DNA from: Pseudomonadota bacterium
Lineage (GTDB): Bacteria; Bdellovibrionota_B; Oligoflexia; Silvanigrellales; Silvanigrellaceae
NCBI GenBank assembly: GCA_027490595.1
Contig: JAIXXU010000221.1
Location: 1-6,398 of the forward strand
Length of the DNA: 6,398 bases
Direction of reading: 5' to 3'
Shown: positions 1 to 6,398 of the stretch, one piece after another
How the letters are laid out: each line of letters opens with the position of its first letter
How positions within the stretch are numbered: the stretch's first letter is position 1
The notes under the pieces: generated by a model
Told to the model about the DNA's origin: nothing
What the model saw: only the letters and a program-made list of their open reading frames with translations
Databases searched by the model: none
Made by a program: the position numbers and the translations under genes

Positions 1-80
1 ACAGTTTGTATCGGTGGGCTCTTAACTGGCACGAAGTCGTAACAAGGTAACTGTACGGGAACGTGTAGTTGGAAAACTGT
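1..80 (+). rRNA. rns: Mitochondrial small-subunit rRNA, 3' end (partial)
   Basis: This is the last ~80 nt of the SSU rRNA; the rest lies left of the window. The near-universal decoding-site strand GAAGTCGTAACAAGG is at 33-47. It is followed by a good helix 45: CTGTAC (51-56) pairs with GTGTAG (63-68) around the conserved GGGAAC loop, and TTGG follows as in bacterial 16S. After that the sequence becomes GGAAAACTG, so the bacterial 3' tail with the CCUCC anti-Shine-Dalgarno is missing, as is common in mitochondria. The exact 3' terminus is uncertain by several bases, roughly 73-83. It is co-oriented with everything downstream. Confidence 0.95.
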
Positions 81-102
81 TTTAATTTAAAAAACATAGT
101 TT
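74..102 (+). other. Hairpin immediately behind the SSU rRNA
   Basis: AAACTGTTTT (74-83) pairs with the stretch ending at 102: five A-T/C-G pairs, a two-base bulge (96-97), then five more pairs down to a 7-nt A+T loop (84-90). It sits exactly where the SSU rRNA should end, so it may be a processing signal or part of the mature 3' end. The rest of the spacer to 217 is A+T-rich and shows no gene I can recognise. The pairing is seen in the sequence; the role is inferred. Confidence 0.45.
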
Positions 103-217
103 AACTAAATTCTTTGCTTTGCTACATTATTTTTATAATTTAACGTCTGTATTAAGTAACTAAATTTACCTAAAGTTCTGTTAGAAGCCGTAAACAAGCT
201 TTTTCTTTTTTTATCGA

Positions 218-290
218 CGCAGTGAAGTGTAATGGATTTGCACGTTGGGCTCATGCCCCAATAGACCTTGTTCGATTCTAGGCACTGCGA
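218..290 (+). tRNA. trnM: tRNA-Met (CAU anticodon), probable initiator
   Basis: A full cloverleaf of 73 nt can be drawn. The acceptor stem CGCAGTG (218-224) pairs perfectly with CACTGCG (283-289), and A290 is the discriminator. The D stem GTGT/GCAC (227-230/240-243) encloses a 9-nt loop with GG. The anticodon stem TTGGG/CCCAA (245-249/257-261) holds CAT at 252-254. The T stem CCTTG/CTAGG (266-270/278-282) has one U-U mismatch around a TTCGATT loop. Three stacked G-C pairs above the anticodon loop are the classical initiator signature, although C1 pairs with G72 here and the D-stem pair 11-24 is elongator-like. Odd points are A instead of U at position 8, U at 21, G at 37, and non-pairing A15/A48. 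CCA is not encoded. An Ile-tRNA with modified C34 is a less likely alternative. It probably also punctuates the transcript between SSU rRNA and atp8. Confidence 0.88.
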
Positions 291-326
291 CTCCTTTAAC
301 ACAAAATATTACTTTTACATTAAAAA

Positions 327-542
327 ATGCCTCAAGTTGATAAAGTTACGTTTTCTCACCTTATTAGTTGGTTAGGTTTGTTATACATTTGTGGTTACGG
401 TTTTGCAACTGTTTCAGTATTTTATAAATTCTTTAATGTTTTTAAAATCTTCAACAAGCGCCTGTTACTAGCTTATTACAACGTAAAGGTTTACAACATT
501 TATTTAAGTACTCTAAATAAGTTTCCTTGTATTGACCGTTAA
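327..542 (+). CDS. atp8: ATP synthase Fo subunit 8
   Basis: The gene encodes a 71-residue membrane protein of the mitochondrial F1Fo ATP synthase, a small Fo/stator-associated subunit of the inner membrane. It is recognised by its N-terminus, MPQVDKVTF, which matches the MPQLDKxTF start typical of protist and plant mitochondrial ATP8. A hydrophobic segment follows (about residues 10-33), then a basic, aromatic-rich tail with KIFNKR. The length lies between animal ATP8 (about 50-70) and the long plant/algal forms. ATG at 327 gives exactly the family N-terminus, and no ribosome-binding site is visible, in keeping with the SSU lacking an anti-SD. It ends with TAA (540-542), only 6 nt before nad7 and in the same reading frame, so the two are almost certainly co-transcribed. 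The C-terminal half is poorly conserved across the family and I could not check it. Confidence 0.9.
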   Translation: MPQVDKVTFSHLISWLGLLYICGYGFATVSVFYKFFNVFKIFNKRLLLAYYNVKVYNIYLSTLNKFPCIDR

Positions 543-548
543 GTACTA

Positions 549-1745
549 ATGTATCATTGGCGCGCTGAAGCCGATAAACAAGCACGACCATTTTATTTAA
601 ACTTTGGGCCTCAGCATCCTTCCGCTCATGGTGTTTTACGTTTGATTTTAACGCTTTTAGGAGAACGTATTCATAAAACAGACGCACACGTTGGTTTACT
701 ACATCGCGGTACTGAAAAACTATTAGAATACAAAACATACACACAAGGTTTACCTTATTTTGATCGCCTTGACTATGTTTCTATGCTAGCTCAAGAGCAC
801 GCTTACGTGTTAAGTATTGAAAAACTTTTAGGACTGTCTGTTCCTTTTCGTGCTCAATGTATTCGTGTTCTATACGCAGAAATTACTCGTATTTTAAACC
901 ATCTTTTAGCTATTTCTTGTCATGCTTTAGATGTGGGTGCTTTAACTCCCCTTTTATGACTATTCGAAGAGCGTGAAAAGTTGCTAGAATTTTATGAACG
1001 CGTATCAGGTGCTCGCATGCATGCTGCTTATTTTCGAGCAGGAGGTGTAGCACTTGATATTCCTAGTCAGCTGCTAACAGATATTTATCTTTTTGCAGTT
1101 CAGTTCAGTTCTCGTTTAGACGAGCTTGAAGAATTGCTAACAGCTAATCGTATTTGGCGAACTCGTCTTAAACATATCGGCGTCATCTCTGCTTTAGAAG
1201 CTTTTAGCTGGGCTTTTAGTGGCGTTCTTCTGCGTAGCGCCGGCTTAAACTGAGATTTGCGACGAGATCAACCTTATGAAGCGTACCCTCGAGTTAGTTT
1301 CAAAGTTCCTTTGGGTAAGGATGGTGATTGTTTTGACCGTTATCTTCTTCGAGTTGAAGAAATGCGTCAAAGTCTTGCAATAATTATTCAAATCTTGAAT
1401 ATTCTACCTGAAGGTCTTGTTAAAGCTGATGATTTTAAAACAAGCCCAGTCAGTCGTGCTCAACTTAAAGATTCTATGCAAGCGGTTATTCATCATTTTA
1501 AACTTTTTTCGTCTGGTTTTGTAGTGCCTAAAAATGAAGCTTATACCAGCATCGAAACACCTAAAGGAGAGTTTGGAGTTTATTTAATAGCCGATGGAAC
1601 TTCCCGCCCTTATCGTAGTAAAATACGTTCAACGGGTTTGGCTCATCTACAAGGTTTGCCAGTAATGGTTGTTCAACATTATTTAGCCGATCTTGTAACT
1701 GTTATTGGTACCCAAGATATTGTATTTGGTGAAATTGATCGTTAA
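549..1745 (+). CDS. nad7: NADH dehydrogenase subunit 7 (complex I 49-kDa / NuoD homologue)
   Basis: This 398-residue peripheral-arm subunit of complex I forms much of the ubiquinone-binding pocket at the matrix/membrane junction. It aligns end to end with bovine NDUFS2 as I remember it: [13 protein letters not shown] near residues 20-32, [13 protein letters not shown] at 52-64, [11 protein letters not shown] at 69-79, WLFEEREK at 137-144, RVEEMRQSL, then KGEFGVYL and the C-terminal [12 protein letters not shown]. The quinone-site histidine (H27, bovine H59) and tyrosine (Y76, bovine Y108) are both present and 49 residues apart, as in the family. Two in-frame TGA codons (957-959, W137; 1251-1253, W235) fall where homologues have Trp, in WLFEERE and NWDLR. 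The first in-frame ATG after the atp8 stop is used. Some normally invariant positions differ: RAGG for RPGG (163-166) and RSAG for RGSG. Stop TAA is followed after 29 nt by nad5. The frame is complete. Confidence 0.97.
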
Positions 1746-1774
1746 TTACACTTTTAGCGATTTAGAGATTCTCA

Positions 1775-3787
1775 ATGTTTACGCTCGAAAATAATTTTTT
1801 GGTAGTATTCACAACTTTGTTCTTTACTTTTACGACTTTTATTTCGGAAGTTCAGTTTTACCAAGCAGTCTTGATATTGCCATTTTTTGCTTTTTTGTTT
1901 ACAGGTATTCTAACATGAAGCTTAGGCCGCTTTTTTTCGCGTCATACTTTAATACAACTAGTGATCGTTGTATTAATAACAAATGCAATAGTTGCTTTTT
2001 GATTAGGATTACTAACTTTTTTTTTCAACTATACACTGGAGTTATCACTTGGAACATGAACAAAAAGTTTAGCCTTTTTAGAGTGAATTCTTATAATTGA
2101 TGTGCCCTCAGCAGCGATGTTAGTTGTAGTCAGTACGGTTTCTGCTGTTGTTCATGTTTATTCTACTTCGTATATGGAACATGACTCGTCTTTACCTCGG
2201 TTTTTCACTTATTTATCACTTTTTACGTTTTTTATGTTAATTCTTGTTTCTGCTGGTAACTTATTATTATTATTCTTAGCTTGAGAAGGTATTGGGCTGT
2301 GTTCTTATTTGTTAATCGGTTTTTGATTTACTCGAGTCCAAGCCGGCAAAGCCGCATTAAAGGCTATTTTTGTGAATCGTGTTTCTGATATGCTTTTAAT
2401 TTTAGCTTTAGTAAGCGCTTTTACTCTAGCGCAGAGCTTCGACGTCAGTATCATTTTAGGAACCTCGGTATTTTTTTGAAACCATTATTTTGTTATTTTT
2501 GGTTATTCTTTCCACGCGTTGTCTTTTACTACATTATTTATGTTTTTTGGTGCTATGGGTAAATCAGCCCAATTTTTGTTGCACACATGGTTACCAGATG
2601 CGATGGAGGGTCCAACCCCCGTCTCTGCTTTAATTCACGCTGCAACTTTAGTAACGGCAGGCGTTTTTCTTTTTGTTCGTTTTTCTTTGTTGTTTGAACA
2701 AACACCTAGCGTTCTGATTTTTGTCTCTTTTATCGGTGCGGCAACAGCTTTTTTTGCGGCGAGTTCAGGTTTGGCTCAAAATGATCTAAAAAAAGTTATT
2801 GCATACTCAACTTGCTCTCAATTGGGTTATATGGTTTTTACTTGTGGCCTATCACATTATCAATTAGGTTTTTTTCACCTTGTGAACCATGCTTTTTTTA
2901 AAGCTCTGCTTTTTTTAAGTGCTGGTGGAATCATTCATGCTAATTCAAGTATTCAAGATATACGTAAGTATGGAGGCTTAGCTCGCTTATTGCCTTTATC
3001 GTTTATTATGTTTACAATCGGTTCGTTAGCTTTAATGGGTTTACCATTTTTAACAGGTTTTTACTCTAAAGACATTATTTTGGAAGTCGCAGGTGGGGCA
3101 GGATCTATACTAGGGTCTTACTTGCGCTGGATTGGTCTATTAACAGCCTTTTTAACAGCAATCTATTCTTGACGTTTAGCGTACAGCACTTTTGTTGCAC
3201 CAAACAATAGTTCACGAATTGTGTTGAATCGTATGCATGAGATAAGTTATGCAATGGCTTTTGCCTTAGTAGTATTGGCCTTTGGAAGTATTTTTCTGGG
3301 TTATTTTGCTAAAGACTTATTTATTGGATGGGGTTCACCTGTCTGAAATGGCATTCTTATACAAAGTCCTTGAACAACTGGAGCTCAACTTGACGGCGAA
3401 TTCATGTCATTTTTGTCAAAAATCATGCCTTTGTTATTACTATGTTTAGCGTTGCCTTTAGTTATTTTCCTTTCTTCTCGCACCGCCGCTCATTACTGGA
3501 ATTGTAATCACAACTTTTTAAAGGTGATTTTCTATTTTTTCTCAAATAAGTGGTATTTCGATACTATTTATAATACATTTATTGTTCGTCCATTTCTTCA
3601 TTCTTTCGCAAAAAATTCTTTTCGATTTGTTGATAAAGGTTATTTAGAAATGTTCAGCTTAAATTTATTACCCACAATTGTTTGGGGAGCCGCAACAGCT
3701 GTTCTGCGTGTTCAAACTGGTTATTTACCTTTTCATGTAGCTTGCTTAGGCAGTAGTGTAGTTGGTTTTTTAATTTATTTTTGTTAG
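1775..3787 (+). CDS. nad5: NADH dehydrogenase subunit 5 (complex I, NuoL homologue)
   Basis: This 670-residue antiporter-like subunit sits at the far end of the complex I membrane arm, where it takes part in proton pumping. It is one open frame once ten TGA codons are read as Trp (1916, 2000, 2057, 2084, 2282, 2324, 2477, 3170, 3344, 3371). Family motifs run in order: [18 protein letters not shown] (from residue 170), [20 protein letters not shown] (ending about 278), [33 protein letters not shown] (from 336), [12 protein letters not shown] (from 367), and FYSKD (430-433). Key charged residues of the proton path are kept: E171, K263, H368, H372, K376 and K432, corresponding to NuoL E144, K229, H334, H338, K342 and K399. 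The constant offset of about 34 reflects an N-terminal extension of about 30 residues. ATG 1775 is the first Met after an in-frame TAG (1763). The C-terminal lateral-helix region ([16 protein letters not shown], then a final hydrophobic segment) is complete, ending at TAG. Confidence 0.97.
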
Positions 3788-3809
3788 AGTTGTTTTTAAA
3801 TGACTCTAA
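3784..3809 (+). other. Hairpin overlapping the nad5 stop codon
   Basis: TTAGAGTT (3784-3791) pairs with GACTCTAA (3802-3809): seven Watson-Crick pairs plus one G-U around a 10-nt A+T-rich loop. The TAG stop of nad5 lies inside the left arm. No tRNA separates nad5 from the LSU rRNA, so this structure is a candidate for mRNA 3'-end formation or protection. It has no strong T-tract after it and is not a typical bacterial terminator. The pairing is seen in the sequence; the role is inferred. Confidence 0.45.
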
Positions 3810-3912
3810 ATGTAATTTTGATTAAAATGTTTTATTTAATATATAAAGTCCAATTATTTTATGTTGAGTTTAAGAAAATATCTAAGTGACTATTTTGTTC
3901 AATTATATTACA

Positions 3913-3957
3913 CATCTACTCTGGATTTTTTATACTTATAAAAAAAGAATAAAATAA
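3913..3957. repeat. 45-nt direct repeat, copy 1
   Basis: It begins CATCTACT and ends AAAAAAAGAATAAAATAA. It matches copy 2 at 40 of 45 positions without gaps, and similarity continues upstream in a looser form (GTTCA at 3897-3901 against 3985-3989). Its middle is self-complementary: TTTTTTATA, two loop bases, then TATAAAAAA. Confidence 0.85.
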
Positions 3958-4006
3958 ATATAAATTAAATTTTTTCTTTTAGTGTTCATTTTATTTAATG
4001 TTAATT

Positions 4007-4051
4007 CATCTACTTTTGATTTTTTATAAATCTAAAAAAAGAATAAAATAA
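4007..4051. repeat. 45-nt direct repeat, copy 2, next to LSU rRNA
   Basis: This is the second copy, starting 94 nt after the first. It differs at five positions, three of them in the hairpin loop and adjoining stem, where a shorter T6A/TA6 stem with a 6-nt loop remains possible. It ends about 8 nt before the estimated LSU rRNA 5' end, so it may contribute to transcription start or 5' processing. That role is inferred. Confidence 0.85.
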
Positions 4052-4529
4052 GTTGATATGGCTAGTTTGATAGTACGCTTGAAAACGGCAAACCGTAATT
4101 GTAACGTAACTATTGTTTTGATGTTACACTTTTTTAAGAGAAATTTTATTTAAAATATGTATAGCTATTTGAAACATCTTAAGCTGTAGAGGAATTATTC
4201 AGTAGAAAGTTATTAGTAGTGGCGAGCGAAAATTGCTATATTAACATAATGAATATAGTGTTAACGCCTGTTGTAAAGGCGGTTCCTATTGCCTAAATAT
4301 GTTGATATTATTTTCATTTCATAAGATCAAAGTACCTTGATTTTTTCAAGCGAAAATAGTAAATCGATTACTACTTAACCTTAGCATATTAGTCGATAGT
4401 GCACAAGTACCGCGAGGGAAAACTGAAACAGAAGCAACCTAATGAGTTGAAAAGACTATTAAAATATAAACTTTTTCAAACAAAAATCTTGTCGATATTT
4501 TGTACCTTTTGTATCATGGATCAGCAAGT

Positions 4530-4555
4530 AAAAAAAAGTAAAATAACTTTTTTTT
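4530..4555 (+). other. A/T hairpin replacing a domain II segment of LSU rRNA
   Basis: A8GT (4530-4539) pairs with ACT8 (4546-4555) around a 6-nt loop, giving a 10-bp stem of almost pure A-T. It lies between GTACCTTTTGTATCATGGATCA-like sequence and CCCGAAACC, where E. coli carries roughly 90 more nucleotides in several helices. This is a structural part of the rRNA, not a separate gene. Confidence 0.7.
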
Positions 4556-4721
4556 CACCCGAAACCAGATGATCTAATCGAAAACCGGTCGCAACACGGG
4601 GGTGTTTAAGGACCTAATGGGTGAGCGTTGTAAAGCTCTCCAGTGATTTTCGATTAGGGGTGAAAGGCTAATCAAATCTGGTGCTGGCTGGTTTTCCACG
4701 AGATCTATGTTAGTAGACGAA

Positions 4722-4744
4722 TCTTTTTTCTTAAAGAAAAAAGA
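4722..4744 (+). other. A/T hairpin in the LSU helix-38 area
   Basis: TCTTTTTTCT (4722-4731) pairs with AGAAAAAAGA (4735-4744), a 10-bp stem with a 3-nt loop. It sits between the conserved GCTGGTTTTCC and CGAGCACTCTG segments, at the base region of the A-site finger. It is a local rRNA element. Confidence 0.6.
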
Positions 4745-5956
4745 ACTTATTTCGGTCGAGCACTCTGTAAAAAACGGATGGTGAACGCTGTCTCTGACCT
4801 TACGGAAACTCCAAAACGAAATATTTTTAATGAGATTTGTCAGGCTAAGGGTGATAAGATCATTAGCCGCAAGGGAAACAGCCCTAATTGGCAGCTAAGG
4901 TTTCCAAGTTGTTAATAAGTGTGCAAGAATATTCAATTTTTCTCATACCCCAAGGCTAGGCTTGGAAGCAGCCATGCTCTCAGGAAAGCGTTAAAGCTCA
5001 TGGGATTAAACGTTGAAAATCGCTAATTTTGTGAAACTACTTTAACACGCCGACGCTCCAAAATTAAAATAACATTTTGTATTTTTAATTAGTAGTGGAA
5101 ACGTTCTGAGCAAAAACTGTTTTGTTATAAAAACGACAAAAGAGGCGTGTGGAAACCTATTTATCAGATTTGACAATGCTGATATGAGTAACGTATAAAC
5201 AGATAAAATCTGTCGTTTAAAGTCCAAGGTTTCTCAAGCTCTGGTTCAACTACTTGAGGTTACCACGGCCCCTTAGTTACGCGGAGAAATTTTGTCAACA
5301 AAGGGTTTTTGTATAAGTATCAATTTTTTTTATTTTTTATTTATTAGTTCAAAAAGTCTTTAAAATTTAAATTTATATGCTAGAAAAAGATGCAATATTA
5401 CCGTACCTTAAACCAACACAGGTGGACTCGCAGTGCATGCCACGACGATGAAACAACGATACTGAAGGAACTCGGCAAATTAACTCCGTACCTTAGGAAG
5501 AAGGTGGACTCCACGGCGACAATGGTTAATCCCATTGTTGAGTAAAGTGTCAAGGAAGCGGGAGGAGCGACTGTTTAATAAAAACACAGGACTTCGCTAA
5601 ACTTTTTGTGAAGTACGAAGTCTGAGGCCTGCCCGGTGCCTTTAGGTTAATAAACATAGTGAAAGCTGTGAAAGGATTCCCAGGTAAACGGCGGCTGTAA
5701 CTCTGACGGTCCTAAGGTAGCGAAATGCGATGGCGGGTAAATTCGGTCCTGTTGAATGATATAACGACTTCTTCACTGTCTCCAGTATCGCTTTAGTGAA
5801 ATTGAATTTCCCGTGAAGATGCGGGATTCTCTGAAGCTGGACGGAAAGACCCTTTGCACTTTTACTGGAAGCGTCATACGGTACTAAATTAGAATTGTGT
5901 AGGATAGGTGGAAGTTTCTAGCAAGGTGAAAGACCACTCTTTTTAAAGTTTAGTAA

Positions 5957-5990
5957 ACGTTTGAAAAAACGACCCACGTTTAAAAAAACG
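5957..5990 (+). repeat. Short tandem repeat in the LSU L1-stalk region
   Basis: ACGTTTGAAAAAACG (5957-5971) and ACGTTTAAAAAAACG (5976-5990) are 14/15 identical and separated by 4 nt. Each can fold as CGTTT/AAACG around a four-base loop, GAAA in the first. They fall between GGATAGGTGG and the P-loop segment, that is, in the L1-stalk helices. CCCAC (5973-5977) can instead pair with GTGGG (5994-5998), so the real fold is unclear. Confidence 0.55.
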
Positions 5991-6265
5991 GAGGTGGGGT
6001 GTGAGTTGGACAGTTTGACTGGGGCGGTCGCCTTCTAGAGAGCAACGAGGGTGCGCAAAAGTAAGGTTCAACTCAAGTTAACTTGATGTAAGAGCGTAAT
6101 AGTAAAAAACTTACTTGATAGAGAAACGAACATGTTGATCTAGGGTAAAAGCCGGCTATAGTGACCAAGCTTTAAAATCGAATATTATAGCTTTTCATCG
6201 GATCAAAAGTACGCAAGGGATAACAGGCTTGTCTCCCTTTAGAGTCCCTATCGATGGGGAGGTCC

Positions 6266-6296
<31 letters not shown>

Positions 6297-6310
6297 AGCT
6301 GAAAGCGGTT

Positions 6311-6346
<36 letters not shown>

Positions 6347-6398
6347 TGAGCTGGGTTTAGAACGTCGTGAGACAGTTCGGTTCCTATCTACTTCAGAT

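Larger units (their letters stand above)
3788..4059. other. A+T-rich nad5-LSU rRNA spacer, no gene seen
   Basis: These 272 nt are extremely A+T-rich. I found no open frame with family motifs and no tRNA cloverleaf on either strand. The content is the hairpin at the nad5 stop and a pair of 45-nt direct repeats near the LSU end. It is the longest non-coding stretch in the window and the natural place for a promoter or processing sites for the LSU rRNA. Confidence 0.7.

Noticed and set aside
105..302. 65-residue minus-strand open frame over the SSU-tRNA spacer
   Set aside because: It overlaps the tRNA in antisense and has no recognisable motif.
451..744. 97-residue minus-strand open frame
   Set aside because: It is antisense to the well-supported atp8 and nad7 frames.
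1915..2100. 61-residue plus-strand frame starting MKLRPLFF
   Set aside because: It is a shifted-frame shadow of nad5; the true frame continues through TGA=Trp codons here.
957..3373. Multiple gene breaks or pseudogenes in nad7 and nad5
   Set aside because: All breaks are TGA codons at Trp positions with the frame unchanged, so the genes are intact.
3830..3920. Possible second tRNA in the nad5-LSU spacer (GTTCAAT resembling a T loop)
   Set aside because: The flanking bases do not pair as a T stem and no acceptor or anticodon stem can be drawn.
3913..4051. CRISPR-like repeats
   Set aside because: There are only two A+T-rich copies in a mitochondrial spacer, with no further units and no cas genes.
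5042..5227. 61-residue minus-strand open frame
   Set aside because: It lies antisense inside conserved LSU rRNA sequence.
5316..5385. T-rich stretch as an intergenic gap splitting the LSU rRNA
   Set aside because: Conserved domain III and IV sequence resumes directly on both sides, fitting a shortened variable region; a processing break cannot be excluded without RNA data.

Overview
This window reads as part of a protist mitochondrial genome. It is A+T-rich, every gene lies on the + strand, and UGA is read as tryptophan. The gene order is small-subunit rRNA (3' end only), a CAU-anticodon tRNA, atp8, nad7, nad5, and large-subunit rRNA (5' end through most of domain V, cut by the window edge). 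Mitochondrially encoded nad7 excludes animals and most fungi. A continuous LSU rRNA argues against ciliates and dinoflagellates. Lineages with UGA=Trp and a fairly gene-rich mtDNA remain possible (some stramenopiles, rhizarians, amoebozoans, or unicellular relatives of animals), and the sequence alone does not let me choose.

Layout. Positions 1-80 are the 3' end of SSU rRNA, with the decoding-site strand and helix 45. A 137-nt A+T-rich spacer follows, opening with a hairpin right behind the rRNA. A tRNA with initiator-like anticodon stem lies at 218-290. Then come atp8 (327-542), nad7 (549-1745) and nad5 (1775-3787), tightly packed with spacers of 36, 6 and 29 nt. nad7 and nad5 look broken under the standard code, but each is one intact frame once 2 and 10 in-frame UGA codons are read as Trp. 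A 272-nt, very A+T-rich spacer (3788-4059) separates nad5 from LSU rRNA. It holds a hairpin over the nad5 stop codon and two 45-nt direct repeats, the second ending just before the estimated LSU 5' end. LSU rRNA fills 4060-6398 and is cut before the sarcin-ricin loop.

Function. nad7 and nad5 encode two complex I subunits: the quinone-site peripheral-arm subunit and the distal membrane antiporter-like subunit. atp8 encodes a small membrane subunit of the ATP synthase Fo sector. The rRNAs and tRNA serve the organelle's own translation. Single-strand layout and short spacers suggest co-transcription with processing at the tRNA and perhaps at the hairpins. I see no mobile element, intron, CRISPR array or defence system, and nothing pointing to a new multi-gene system. 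The most interesting material is the spacer architecture, the odd tRNA core, the nad5 N-terminal extension and the reduced LSU segments.
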